In this document: positions 44,019 through 52,998 of the stretch, piece after piece
Layout of the letters: each line of letters opens with the position of its first letter
Position numbering within the stretch: the stretch's first letter is position 1
Origin: Polaromonas sp.
GTDB lineage: Bacteria > Pseudomonadota > Gammaproteobacteria > Burkholderiales > Burkholderiaceae_C
Length of the DNA: 64,000 nt
NCBI GenBank assembly: GCA_013298945.1
Contig: JAAFJR010000007.1
Coordinates: 62,001-126,000 of the forward strand
Reading direction: 5' to 3'
Made by a program: the position numbers and the translations under genes
The notes under the pieces: model-generated
What the model saw: the letters and a program-made list of their open reading frames with translations, nothing else
What the model was told of the DNA's origin: nothing
Database searches by the model: none

Positions 44019-44696
44019 ATGAACAGCAGAACTGAATACTCCGAAAATTTCTACCCCGCTTCGCGGATTAAAACCTGGCAATCGCAAAATGGTAGACGCA
44101 TCACGCTGCGACCCATTTTGCCGCAAGACAGCAGCCTATTAGGCCAGATGCTTGAAGGCCTGTCAGACGCCAGCAAATGGTTTCGATTTCATGGTGCAGT
44201 CAAATCTTTTTCAGCAAATCGACTTGACTATATGAGTATTGTTGATCACAAAAAACATGTTGCATTTGTTATCACCGAATGCAACGACGATATTGAACAC
44301 GTGATTGCTGACGCCCGCTATGTCATAGACGCAAATGACTCCCAAGATAGCGCAGAATTTGCGATCGTGGTTGATGATCAATGGCAGCACATGGGCTTAG
44401 GCGAGCACTGTATGAAAGCTTTAACAATGACGGCTTTTCAAGATGGTTTGAGATGGCTACACGGTGATGTATTGGCACACAATGAACGCATGATCGCACT
44501 CATGGAGCGTTGTCACTTCTATTGCACACCTGATCGCAGCGACGAGAACATTGTGCACGCTGAAATTCTTTTGAACGAAAAGAATATTCAACATGAAATA
44601 CATATCAATCAATCCCCAATTATGCGTTTGATACAGCGTCATTCATACATTAAAAGCTTCTTCCAAAAAAACTTTCTAAGGAGCAAGCATGCATGA
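44019..44696 (+). CDS. GNAT family acetyltransferase (Pat-like)
   Basis: A 225-residue GNAT enzyme. ITLRPILPQDSSLLGQMLEG and WFRFHGAVKSFSANRLDYM resemble the acetyltransferase domain of Pat-type protein acetyltransferases. The acetyl-CoA loop is in DDQWQHMGLGEHCMKALT and the C-terminal WLHGDVLAHNERMIALMERCHF is usual. It overlaps the downstream patatin gene by 8 bp, so the two proteins are probably made together. The substrate, protein or small molecule, is unknown. AHL synthase motifs are absent. Confidence 0.88.
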   Translation: MNSRTEYSENFYPASRIKTWQSQNGRRITLRPILPQDSSLLGQMLEGLSDASKWFRFHGAVKSFSANRLDYMSIVDHKKHVAFVITECNDDIEHVIADARYVIDANDSQDSAEFAIVVDDQWQHMGLGEHCMKALTMTAFQDGLRWLHGDVLAHNERMIALMERCHFYCTPDRSDENIVHAEILLNEKNIQHEIHINQSPIMRLIQRHSYIKSFFQKNFLRSKHA

Positions 44697-45549
44697 TTTC
44701 TCGCATCCAAAATTGGCATTAGTCCTTGGCAGCGGCGGCGTCCGTAGTATTGCAGCTTTAGGTGTTGCTGAAGTGCTCTGGCGTGAAGGAATAGCCCCAG
44801 ATTTTATTGTAGGGTGTAGTGCTGGCGCTATGTTCGGCGCACTTATTTCTATGGGTCATGCAACACCAGATGCACTGAAAATCGCAACCACACTTTGGAC
44901 ATCCGAAGTGACGCGTCAGTATCGCTGGAGAGCTATTCCACAAATGCTATGGCCAAAGCTGAGTAAGTTCGATGCAGATTTCTCATTGCGAGATGATCGG
45001 CTGATCCGAAATCGGCTAGAGCGCGCATTTGGTGAAGTTAAGCTCGAAGATTTGCGCTTGCCTCTGCGTGTCACGGCAACTGATGCTGTTAGTGGCGACG
45101 CTATAGTTATCCGCTCTGGAAGAATCATAGACGCTCTACGCGCTAGCATTGCCATGCCATTTATGTTTGCACCACATCACGTCGAAGAGCGGCGTGTTAT
45201 CGATGGATTTGTATCTGATCCATTACCCGTCAGTGCAGCCAGCGATGCGCATACCGTTATAGCGATGGGCTTCAATGCGCCTATGCCGCAGCTAATCAAT
45301 GGGCCTTCACGACTTTTAGCGCAAGTGACATCCGCCATGACGAACAATTTGATGAATGCAAAATTAGAAGCCGCCCAATCAAGCGGCATGCGTCTTTTGA
45401 GGATTTCACCAAAATTAGAACGTCGTATTGGGCTTTTTGATACCGAAGCGATGCCTTATGTTGTTGAAGAGGGTCGTAAAGCAACTGAAGCGATGCTTCC
45501 GACCATTTTCAAACTGCTCAATGCCAGACCACAACTGATAGCCGCATAA
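44689..45549 (+). CDS. Patatin-like phospholipase (RssA-like)
   Basis: A 286-residue cytoplasmic patatin. The oxyanion motif GSGGVRSIAALG is at residues about 13-24, the nucleophile Ser is in GCSAGAMFG, and the catalytic Asp in VIDGFVSDPLPV. No signal peptide. The ATG lies inside the end of the acetyltransferase gene (8-bp overlap; AAGGAG-like bases precede it). Expected to be a lysophospholipase or acyl hydrolase. Pairing with a Pat-like acetyltransferase is unusual in my knowledge. Confidence 0.92.
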   Translation: MHDFSHPKLALVLGSGGVRSIAALGVAEVLWREGIAPDFIVGCSAGAMFGALISMGHATPDALKIATTLWTSEVTRQYRWRAIPQMLWPKLSKFDADFSLRDDRLIRNRLERAFGEVKLEDLRLPLRVTATDAVSGDAIVIRSGRIIDALRASIAMPFMFAPHHVEERRVIDGFVSDPLPVSAASDAHTVIAMGFNAPMPQLINGPSRLLAQVTSAMTNNLMNAKLEAAQSSGMRLLRISPKLERRIGLFDTEAMPYVVEEGRKATEAMLPTIFKLLNARPQLIAA

Positions 45550-45560
45550 AATTCAATGGC

Positions 45561-46193
45561 TTATAAAAGCCCCGCGACCACGTTCACCGTGATGGCAAGG
45601 ATGATGACGTTGAAGGAAAATGCAATCACACTGTGCAGCATAACCAGGCGTCGCATGGGGCGGGTGGTGATGGTCACATCAGAGGTTTGGCACGTCATGT
45701 TCAGCACCAGTGAGAAGTAGGTGACATCCCAGTAATCGGGCTCAGGTTCGCCCGGAAAAGTCAGGCCCAGGCCCGCCATGTAGTAGCTATGGGCGTATTC
45801 CTGCGCAAACACCAGCGCGACAAACAGCCAAGCCAGCAAAATGGTGCTTCCCGCCAGCGTCACATCCCAGACCGATTTGGTTTTGGCACCGTGCAACTCC
45901 AGCGACAAAGCCACCAACACCACCATCGCCGTCACGATGCTGAGCGCCAGCGCCGACCATTTACCCTCTTGTTGATGGAGGGCGCGCTGCTTGATGTCTC
46001 TCACATTGGTGGTCGACATCATGAAAAAAGCAAAAGCCACGTAAAAAAATGCGCCTGTGTTGAAGCCCAAGAGCAAAGAGCGCGGTACATTGGTGTGCCG
46101 CGTCAAAACTGCAAACACGCCAACTGCCAACACAGCCGCCGTCCAATACACTGGACGGCGAATGATAGGGTGCAAACGGTGTAATTTAGGCAA
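45561..46193 (-). CDS. DUF1345 family membrane protein
   Basis: A 210-residue inner membrane protein with five or six hydrophobic segments. The family signature is PDYWDVTYFSLVLNMTCQTSDV near residues 150-170 (DYWDVTYFSLVLNMTCQTSD), similar in rhythm to channel pore segments. Function unknown. It starts 8 bp inside the end of the DUF1569 gene, so the two are coupled. Confidence 0.9.
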   Translation of the reverse strand: MPKLHRLHPIIRRPVYWTAAVLAVGVFAVLTRHTNVPRSLLLGFNTGAFFYVAFAFFMMSTTNVRDIKQRALHQQEGKWSALALSIVTAMVVLVALSLELHGAKTKSVWDVTLAGSTILLAWLFVALVFAQEYAHSYYMAGLGLTFPGEPEPDYWDVTYFSLVLNMTCQTSDVTITTRPMRRLVMLHSVIAFSFNVIILAITVNVVAGLL

Positions 46194-46698
46194 TTACAAA
46201 CTCGTCTTGGTGGTTGGCTATATGAAAAGCATGCGCCAAGGCAAAGTCGCTTTTGCTGAGCTTGCCATAGGCAAAATGCGGTTTTAGTGCGCCGGTGTGA
46301 CCATCGAAGCGGGTGATGGCAGCACGCAGGCGCTGGGCTGCAGGTTTCCAGTCGCCCTGCATGGTCAGCGCAGCAGCACCCGGAATAGGCTCATCTAGAC
46401 CGTGGCTCATCTGGCCGCGCCATTTGAAAAACGCGAATGCTGCGCTGCCTGCTGTGTTTTGAAACAGCGCGGGCTTGGGTTGCGGAAAGCCGTCCAAGCT
46501 CATTTCAATGCTTTGCGACAGGTGTTCTAGCACTGCCACAGTTTGCCATTTACCCGTCATGGTGAGCTTGTTGGCTTTGTCCAGTTTGTCCAACCAGCGC
46601 ACAGCTTCAGCCAAAGATTGCACTTTAGGCGTATCAGCCATGCTCATTCCCCCAGCAGCCAACAAAGTCGTGGCCAGTAAAAGTTCTCGTCTGTTCAT
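46186..46698 (-). CDS. DUF1569 protein (DinB-like fold) with Tat-type signal
   Basis: A 170-residue exported protein. The N-terminus MNRRELLLATTLLAAGG ends in MSMA and carries twin Arg, so Tat export is possible. The body has EHLSQSIEMSLDGFPQPK and HAFHIANHQDEF, the conserved His residues of a four-helix DinB-like metal site. Enzyme activity unknown. It lies 14 bp downstream of polA on the same strand and overlaps the DUF1345 gene. Confidence 0.85.
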   Translation of the reverse strand: MNRRELLLATTLLAAGGMSMADTPKVQSLAEAVRWLDKLDKANKLTMTGKWQTVAVLEHLSQSIEMSLDGFPQPKPALFQNTAGSAAFAFFKWRGQMSHGLDEPIPGAAALTMQGDWKPAAQRLRAAITRFDGHTGALKPHFAYGKLSKSDFALAHAFHIANHQDEFVIA

Positions 46699-46712
46699 GC
46701 TTCACCTGCTTT

Positions 46713-49556
46713 TTAATGTGCTTTTTCCCAATTCTCACCCACGCCCACTTCCGCCAATAACGGTACTTTGAGCTGTGCCACACCCGCCATCAAACGCGGG
46801 ATTTCGTGTTTGACCCAGTCGATTTCGCTCTCAGGCACCTCAAACACCAGCTCGTCGTGCACCTGCATGATCATTTTTGTGCCGCGTTTTTCAGCGTCCA
46901 AGACCTGCTGCACTTTGACCATGCTGAGCTTGATCAAATCGGCCGCTGTACCCTGCATGGGCGCATTGATGGCGGCGCGTTCTGCACCGGCTCTGCGCGG
47001 GCCGTTGGGGGAATTGATTTCGGGCAGGTAGAGGCGACGGCCAAAGACGGTTTCGACATAGCCTTGGGCTTTGGCTTCGACTTTGGTGTGGTCCATGTAG
47101 TGCTTCACGCCGGGGTAGCGGGCGAAATAGCGATCTATGTAGTTTTTGGCTGCGGTGTTGTCGATGCCCAAATTGCGCGCCAAGCCATAGGCGCTCATGC
47201 CGTATATCAAACCGAAATTGATGACCTTAGCGTATCGGCGCTGTTCGCTGGAGACTTCATGCGTTTGCACGCCAAACACCTCGGCGGCTGTGGCGCGGTG
47301 CACGTCCATGCCGTCGTGAAAAGCCAAGAGCAAGGAAGCATCACCGCTGATATGCGCCATGATGCGCAGCTCGATTTGTGAGTAGTCGGCACTGGCGATG
47401 ACGTTGCCTGGCGCGGCAACAAAGGCTTCACGCACGCGGCGGCCTTCTGCTGTTTTGACCGGGATGTTTTGCAAATTTGGGTCGTTGCTGCTCAAGCGCC
47501 CGGTCACCGCCACGGCTTGTGCGTAGTGGGTGTGGACGCGGCCTGTACGAGGCAAGGCCAGCTGCGCCAGCTTGTCGGTGTACGTGCCTTTGAGTTTGGC
47601 AATGCCCCTATGCTCCAAAATTTTGGCGGGTAGCGGGAAGTCTTCGGCCAGCTTTTCCAGCACTTCTTCGTCGGTACTTCTTGCACCAGTTGCGGTTTTT
47701 TTGACGACAGGCATACCCAGCTTGTCGAAGAAAATTTCGCCTAATTGTTTCGGGCTGCTGAGGTTGAAGGGTTGCCCAGCAATTTCATATGCCTCGTTTT
47801 CCAGCTCTATGATGCGTTGCCCCAGCTCGTGACTTTGGGTGGCGAGCATGGGCGCGTCTATCAACACGCCGTTGCGCTCGATGCGGTAAAGGGCTTCGCT
47901 GCTGTCGATTTCTAGCTGGTAAATAAAGCGCAGTTTGTCGTCTTTTTCAAGCTGTGGCCACAGCGCCAAGTGCACGTCCAGTGTCTGGTCGGCGTCTTCG
48001 CACGAATATTCGGCGGCTTTGTCAATGTCAACTTGGTCAAAGCAGATCTGGCTCGCGCCTTTGCCGCATAAATCTTCAAAGCTGATGCCGGTGCGTCCCA
48101 AATGACGCTCTGCCAGGCTGCTCAAGCCATGCTTTTGGTGCACTTCCAGCACATAGCTTTGCAGCATGGTGTCGTGTGCGTAGCCTTGCACTTCAATGCC
48201 GTGGTTGGCAAAAACGTGTCGGTCGTATTTGATGTGTTGGCCGAGCTTTTTATGCTTTGGACTTTCCAGCCAAGGTTTGAGCTTGGCCAGCACCGCGTCG
48301 CGTGGCAACTGCTCGGCCGCGCCGGGGTAGATGTGCGCGACTGGGATGTAAGCCGCCTGACCGGGTGCGACGCTCAGGCTGATGCCAACGATCTCTGCTC
48401 GCATTTCGTCCAAAGAGGTTGTTTCGGTGTCTATGGCAACCAAATCTGCCGACATGAGCTTTGCCAACCACGCGTCAAACATCTCCCAAGTCAGCACGGT
48501 TTCATAGACCAATGTTGAAATTTTGGAGGTCGGCGGCAGTTGTTGGTCTGACAGTTCGATGCCGACAACACTTGCGTTATCCACAGCGGGTTCGTCAAAC
48601 AAACCCGGCTCTGAAGCCGAGGTTTTCTTTGCTTTAGGAGCGCCTTTTGCAACATTATCAGCATCAACTTCATCCGATTTGGTTTGTAAAGTTCGGACCA
48701 GCCCTTTAAAACCAAATTTAGTATAAAAATCGAGCATAGCCGGCGTATCTATTGCCTGGTAAGCTATATTATCCATAGCAGGTAAACCATCAATGTAGCC
48801 GTTCAAATCGCAGTCTTTCTTGATGGTGACAAGACGGCGGCCTTGCGGTAGCCAATCGACGGCTGCACGTAAATTCTCACCCGCCACGCCTTTGATCTCG
48901 TGCGCTTTTTCCATCAGCGTATCCAGCGAGCCGTATTCCATCAACCACTTGGCCGCCGTTTTGGGGCCGACTTTGGCGACGCCGGGCACATTGTCCACGG
49001 TGTCGCCCACCAAGGTTTGGTAGTCCACCATCAGCGCGGGTGGTACGCCGAATTCCGCAGTCACCCCAGCCACATCGCGGCATTTGCCGTTCATGGTGTC
49101 GATGATGGTGATGTGCTCGTTGACCAACTGGCTCAAATCTTTGTCTCCACTTGAGACGATGACCTCAATACCTTGATTCGCGGCCATGACCGCCAGCGTA
49201 CCAATCACGTCGTCCGCCTCCACCCCTGGCACCACTAGCACTGGCCAGCCCATCAGGCGGCAAACCTCGTGCACGGGTTCGATCTGACTGCGCAAATCGT
49301 CGGGCATAGGGCTGCGTGTAGCTTTGTAGGCGGGATACCATTCGTCGCGGAAGGTGGGGCCTTTGGCGTCGAACACACAAACGGCATAGTCGGCAGGCTG
49401 CTCTTTGCGCAGCGCCTGCATCATGTTGACGATGCCGCGAATCGCGCCCGTGGCTGGGCTGGTGGGGTCGCCGGCTACGGCGCGCAAGTCTGGCATGGCG
49501 TGGAAAGCGCGGTAGAGGTAGCTGGAACCGTCTACCAAAAGGAGGGTTTTAGTCAT
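46713..49556 (-). CDS. polA: DNA polymerase I
   Basis: A 947-residue PolA with three domains. The 5'-nuclease comes first (LLLVDGSSYLYRAFHAMP, GVEADDVIGTLA, SGDKDLSQLV, VPGVAKVGPKTAAKWL). The 3'-5' exonuclease has intact motifs (AIDTETTSLD, GQHIKYDRHV and YSCEDADQTLD). The polymerase has motif A SADYSQIELRIMAH, motif B RRYAKVINFGLIYGMSAYG and motif C QVHDELVFEVP. Residues about 257-274 (AMDNIAYQAIDTPAM), at the end of the 5'-nuclease domain, are encoded by a dispersed repeat copy. The protein replaces RNA primers and repairs DNA. Confidence 0.97.
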   Translation of the reverse strand: MTKTLLLVDGSSYLYRAFHAMPDLRAVAGDPTSPATGAIRGIVNMMQALRKEQPADYAVCVFDAKGPTFRDEWYPAYKATRSPMPDDLRSQIEPVHEVCRLMGWPVLVVPGVEADDVIGTLAVMAANQGIEVIVSSGDKDLSQLVNEHITIIDTMNGKCRDVAGVTAEFGVPPALMVDYQTLVGDTVDNVPGVAKVGPKTAAKWLMEYGSLDTLMEKAHEIKGVAGENLRAAVDWLPQGRRLVTIKKDCDLNGYIDGLPAMDNIAYQAIDTPAMLDFYTKFGFKGLVRTLQTKSDEVDADNVAKGAPKAKKTSASEPGLFDEPAVDNASVVGIELSDQQLPPTSKISTLVYETVLTWEMFDAWLAKLMSADLVAIDTETTSLDEMRAEIVGISLSVAPGQAAYIPVAHIYPGAAEQLPRDAVLAKLKPWLESPKHKKLGQHIKYDRHVFANHGIEVQGYAHDTMLQSYVLEVHQKHGLSSLAERHLGRTGISFEDLCGKGASQICFDQVDIDKAAEYSCEDADQTLDVHLALWPQLEKDDKLRFIYQLEIDSSEALYRIERNGVLIDAPMLATQSHELGQRIIELENEAYEIAGQPFNLSSPKQLGEIFFDKLGMPVVKKTATGARSTDEEVLEKLAEDFPLPAKILEHRGIAKLKGTYTDKLAQLALPRTGRVHTHYAQAVAVTGRLSSNDPNLQNIPVKTAEGRRVREAFVAAPGNVIASADYSQIELRIMAHISGDASLLLAFHDGMDVHRATAAEVFGVQTHEVSSEQRRYAKVINFGLIYGMSAYGLARNLGIDNTAAKNYIDRYFARYPGVKHYMDHTKVEAKAQGYVETVFGRRLYLPEINSPNGPRRAGAERAAINAPMQGTAADLIKLSMVKVQQVLDAEKRGTKMIMQVHDELVFEVPESEIDWVKHEIPRLMAGVAQLKVPLLAEVGVGENWEKAH
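48735..48784 (+). repeat. Dispersed hairpin repeat, copy 10 (in frame in polA)
   Basis: TAGCCGGCGTATCTATTGCC followed by GCTAT/ATAGC arms, antisense to polA. It encodes NIAYQAIDTPAM in the linker after the 5'-nuclease domain. Confidence 0.92.
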
Positions 49557-49656
49557 GGAAAGATCAATTTTTTACTGAATTTAGACCTAGATTGTGCATT
49601 GCCTACAATCTAGGGGCAAATCACACTTACTTGACGTACGCTTTAATAACATTTCC

Positions 49657-50622
49657 ATGGCTGTTTACACCGAAATTTCCACTTCAGAGGCCGGCGAATT
49701 ACTACGCCAATTGGATCTGGGCCAACTGACCAAGCTTGAGGGCTGCTCTGGCGGCATTGAAAACACCAACTATTTTGCGACTTCTGACGTAAGTGAGCAC
49801 GTACTAACCGTTTTTGAGCGCTTGAGTTTTGAACAATTGCCGTATTACCTGCATTTGATGAAGCATTTGGCCGCCAAAGGCATTCCTGTGCCCGACCCAT
49901 CAGCCGATGCAGTGGGCAACATCTTGCACAGCCTGCAAGGCAAACCCGCTTGTGTGGTGAACAAACTGCGCGGCAAAAGCGAGCTAGCGCCCACGCCTGC
50001 GCACTGCGCCCAAGTGGGCGAGATGCTGGCGAAGATGCATTTGGCGGGTAAAGATTACGAGCGCCAGCAGCCTAATTTGCGCGGCCTGCCGTGGTGGAAC
50101 GAGACTGTGCCCGTTGTGTTGCCGTTTTTGACCGAGGCGCAGCGCAACTTGATTGTCAGCGAGCTGGCGTATCAAAACCACATTGCGGCAAGCTCCGCCT
50201 ACGCCGCCTTGCCACGCGGCCCGATTCATGCGGACTTGTTTAGAGACAATGTGATGTTTGAAGAAGGCAAGTTAACTGGTTTTTTTGACTTCTACTTTGC
50301 GGGCAACGACACTTGGTTGTTTGATTTAGCAGTATCGCTGAATGACTGGTGCACCATACACGGAAATAAGCCCCTAGCCGGCGTATATATTGCCAGTTAT
50401 GCTTCTGAATTTATAGCATCTTACGAAAAAATTCGTCCTTTAACTGCTGCAGAACGACAGCTTTTGCCCGCTATGCAACGCGCTGCGGCGCTGCGGTTTT
50501 GGATTTCTAGGCTGTGGGACTTCCACCTGCCACGCGAAGCCAGTATGCTCAAAGCGCATGACCCCGAGCATTTTGAGCGGGTGCTGCAACAGCGCGTTTG
50601 GCATCCGTACCAACTGAACTAA
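49657..50622 (+). CDS. thrB: Homoserine kinase (type II, APH fold)
   Basis: A 321-residue ThrB of the aminoglycoside phosphotransferase fold, which phosphorylates homoserine on the way to threonine. MAVYTEIS is the usual start; an upstream TTG at 49594 is in frame but lacks homology. GGIENTNYF is the nucleotide loop, GPIHADLFRDNVMF the catalytic Asp loop and GFFDFYFAGNDTWLFDLAV the Mg loop. Residues about 238-254 (LAGVYIASYASEFIA), soon after the catalytic core, are encoded by a dispersed repeat. Confidence 0.95.
   Translation: MAVYTEISTSEAGELLRQLDLGQLTKLEGCSGGIENTNYFATSDVSEHVLTVFERLSFEQLPYYLHLMKHLAAKGIPVPDPSADAVGNILHSLQGKPACVVNKLRGKSELAPTPAHCAQVGEMLAKMHLAGKDYERQQPNLRGLPWWNETVPVVLPFLTEAQRNLIVSELAYQNHIAASSAYAALPRGPIHADLFRDNVMFEEGKLTGFFDFYFAGNDTWLFDLAVSLNDWCTIHGNKPLAGVYIASYASEFIASYEKIRPLTAAERQLLPAMQRAAALRFWISRLWDFHLPREASMLKAHDPEHFERVLQQRVWHPYQLN
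50372..50418 (+). repeat. Dispersed hairpin repeat, copy 11 (in frame in thrB)
   Basis: TAGCCGGCGTATATATTGCC, then ATGCT...AGCAT arms: the hairpin is kept although its bases differ from the consensus. Sense to thrB, encoding LAGVYIASYASEFIA. Confidence 0.87.
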
Positions 50623-50663
50623 ATAAGTTGAAAATTTAAAATATTTTTATAAATTCCAACCTC

Positions 50664-51491
50664 ATGTCTTCAAATTTACCTTCTACAAACATCTCACTTA
50701 ACGTCGTACCAGCTCGCACGGGAATTGCGTGGGTCAAATCTGGCATCAAAACGTTTTTTAAACAACCGCTGGCATTGGGTGGCTTGTTTTTCATGTTTAT
50801 GGCGCTGATTTCATTGGTGTCACAGCTGCCCTTCATAGGTGCTGCGATGGCTTTGGTGGTGCTTCCAGCAGCGACTGTGGGCTTGATGGCGGCTACGGAA
50901 ACCGCTGTTTCAGGCAAATTTCCCATGCCTGCGGTGCTTTTCACGGCTTTTAGAGCGGGTGCCAAGAAAACGCAAGCAATTTTGACGCTTGGCACTCTTT
51001 ACGCCGTCGGTTTTCTAATCGTTTTGGGTGTTTCTGCGCTGTTTGATGGCGGTCAGTTTGCTAACTTCTACCTAGGCGCTCGTGGGAGTGAAGCGATGAC
51101 CAAAGAAATCATCGCCACCTCTGAGTTTCAAATGGCGACTTGGGCCGCGATGGCGCTGTATTTGCCGCTGTCGTTAATGTTTTGGCATGCGCCAGCCTTG
51201 GTACATTGGCACGATGTATCACCCATCAAAGCCTTGTTTTTCAGCTTTGTCGCTTGCGTCAAAAATTTTACAGCCATGGTGGTTTTTTTCTTCATGTGGC
51301 TGGCTGTGTTTAGTTTGGGTGGCTTGATTTTGACTTTGGTGGCTGCGTCCACTGGATCTGAGTCAGCTGTGGCCTTCATCATGCTGCCCGCTGCGCTGTT
51401 GATGGCGGCGATGTTTTTCACCTCTATTTACTTTACTTTTAAAGATAGTTTTATAACTACAAATAGCGACTTAGAGTATCTTAAGAAATAA
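50664..51491 (+). CDS. BPSS1780 family membrane protein
   Basis: A 275-residue membrane protein with about six hydrophobic segments. The start LNVVPARTGIAWVKSGIKTF and SGKFPMPAVLFTAFR match the betaproteobacterial BPSS1780 family. Function unknown. It lies 41 bp downstream of thrB, in the same direction. An AT-rich dyad (AAATAATT at 51486-51493 and AATTATTT at 51511-51518) follows the stop and may end transcription. Confidence 0.88.
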   Translation: MSSNLPSTNISLNVVPARTGIAWVKSGIKTFFKQPLALGGLFFMFMALISLVSQLPFIGAAMALVVLPAATVGLMAATETAVSGKFPMPAVLFTAFRAGAKKTQAILTLGTLYAVGFLIVLGVSALFDGGQFANFYLGARGSEAMTKEIIATSEFQMATWAAMALYLPLSLMFWHAPALVHWHDVSPIKALFFSFVACVKNFTAMVVFFFMWLAVFSLGGLILTLVAASTGSESAVAFIMLPAALLMAAMFFTSIYFTFKDSFITTNSDLEYLKK

Positions 51492-51524
51492 TTGTTTGCT
51501 ATTTTCTTAAAATTATTTTTATAT

Positions 51525-52010
51525 TCAATGTTTATAATTTGCTATAGCTTGCGCTAAATCTTGAAACTCTTCACAAGTTTCGTTACCACATATTGCTGCT
51601 AAAAGTGCCAAGTGTTTTTTAGCTTCAGTTGGTTGATTTACCATTAAATAGGCTTCACCAATATATTCGTGGGCTCCTTTGTGGTTTGGGTCTAGTTTAA
51701 GCGCGATACGGTAGTTTTCAAAGGCTTTTGGCAAATTGGGGGGCACTTGTTTTCGCAAGCTATAAGCAAGCAAATTAAAACCATCAGCATTCGTTGGCTC
51801 AAGCAATACAGCCTTTTCAAAGTGAACAATAGCTGTTTGCCAATCTTTTGCATCAATTGCTTGACGACCTGCTTGCAAAGGCGTTACTTGGGTGGATGGC
51901 ATCTCTTCGGTATTCGCATCTCGATTTTGGGAGAAATCACGAGCAAAGGTTACTTGCATAGCCAATACTAAGGTAAGTATGATGTGAATTCTGACTTTTA
52001 AATTCATCAT
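51525..52010 (-). CDS. Exported TPR protein
   Basis: A 161-residue protein with an N-terminal signal (about 24 residues, cleavage near TFA-RD). Three tetratricopeptide repeats follow: AIDAKDWQTAIVHFEKAVLL, DGFNLLAYSLRKQ... and GAHEYIGEAYLMVNQPTEAKKHLALLAAICG. A Cys pair near the end (CGNETC) is typical of this small TPR family. It probably acts in the periplasm in protein interactions. A 12-bp triple tandem repeat lies directly upstream of its ATG. Confidence 0.85.
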   Translation of the reverse strand: MMNLKVRIHIILTLVLAMQVTFARDFSQNRDANTEEMPSTQVTPLQAGRQAIDAKDWQTAIVHFEKAVLLEPTNADGFNLLAYSLRKQVPPNLPKAFENYRIALKLDPNHKGAHEYIGEAYLMVNQPTEAKKHLALLAAICGNETCEEFQDLAQAIANYKH

Positions 52011-52044
52011 TTAGCTATTATTTTAGCTATTATTTTAGCAATAT
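52010..52044. repeat. 12-bp tandem repeat in a divergent promoter
   Basis: TTTAGCTATTAT occurs twice in tandem, followed by a third partial unit TTTAGCAATAT. It lies between the TPR gene start and the patatin lipoprotein gene. Confidence 0.85.
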
Positions 52045-52063
52045 AGCCTGAGATTTTTATGAC

Positions 52064-52987
52064 ATGTTGATGACAGAACATATGGGAAATAATCCAAGTC
52101 GTAGACATGTTTTAACTATGCTCGCCATTGCTAGCGGTTTGCTGTCGACAGCTTGCACCATCAGCGCGGACTTTGACCACAACGACAGCCAAGCGCCACG
52201 CTATGACCCAATCTTGAACCGTCCTGCCCGCGTGGCGTGGGTATTCAGTTCAGGCGGGCCGCGAGGGTTTGTGCATATTGGCGTGATCAAAGCGCTGGAG
52301 GAATTGGGGCTTAAGCCTGATTTGATCGTCGGTGGCTCTGCAGGCGCTTTGGTAGGCGCTCTTTACGCCAGCGGATTGCGGGCTGCCAAGTTAGAAGCTT
52401 TAGCGCTAGATTTAGGCTTGCTTGAAGTGGGTCGTTGGGCGATGTTTGGCGAAGGCAAGTTTGACGGTGCGCCCATTGCCGCGCAGGTGACAGAGCAAAT
52501 CATGGCGCAAACAGGGCAACAAGTCATAGAGAAAATGCCGATTCGATTTGCCGCTGTCGCCATAGAAAAAGCCAGCCGCAAACCTATTATTTTCAATGCC
52601 GGACATGCTGGTTTAGCCGTTCAGACCAGCAGCGCCATAGAAGGCATGTTCACCCCTGTGCGGATTCGCGGTATGCAATATGCCGATGCAGACTTGGTCG
52701 TGCCCATGCCTGTACGTTTGGCGCGTGCGATAGGCGCAGTCAAAGTGCTGGCAATCGATGCCTCAGCCCACGAAGACAAAGCCCCTGCAGGTGCGCAGCG
52801 TTTCAGAGAAGGCGATTTACGCAAACGTGCGTTGACCTTGCCAGATGCGCTTGCAGCAGATGTGAGCCTGCAGCCCGACTTTGGCTACTACGTGAACACC
52901 AGTAAAGAGTTCAGGCTACGCTGCATCAACGCAGGTTATGCAGATACTATGGCTAAGGCGCAGATTTTAAAAGCGCTGCATGCTTAA
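52064..52987 (+). CDS. Patatin-like phospholipase, probable lipoprotein
   Basis: A 307-residue patatin with an N-terminal RR and a lipobox-like LLSTAC (Cys about residue 31), so it may be a membrane-anchored lipoprotein. The active site has FSSGGPRGFVHIG, the Ser in GGSAGALVG and the dyad Asp in YADADLVVPMPV (DAD rather than DGG). Three nearby ATG codons (52064, 52070, 52082) could start it. Predicted phospholipase or lysophospholipase of the envelope. Confidence 0.9.
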   Translation: MLMTEHMGNNPSRRHVLTMLAIASGLLSTACTISADFDHNDSQAPRYDPILNRPARVAWVFSSGGPRGFVHIGVIKALEELGLKPDLIVGGSAGALVGALYASGLRAAKLEALALDLGLLEVGRWAMFGEGKFDGAPIAAQVTEQIMAQTGQQVIEKMPIRFAAVAIEKASRKPIIFNAGHAGLAVQTSSAIEGMFTPVRIRGMQYADADLVVPMPVRLARAIGAVKVLAIDASAHEDKAPAGAQRFREGDLRKRALTLPDALAADVSLQPDFGYYVNTSKEFRLRCINAGYADTMAKAQILKALHA

Positions 52988-52998
52988 ATTTACGTTGG

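Noticed and set aside
44019-44696. Acyl-homoserine lactone synthase (GNAT fold next to a LuxR-type regulator)
   Set aside because: The sequence matches Pat-like acetyltransferases; LuxI signature residues are absent, and the LuxR-type protein has a receiver domain, not an autoinducer domain.
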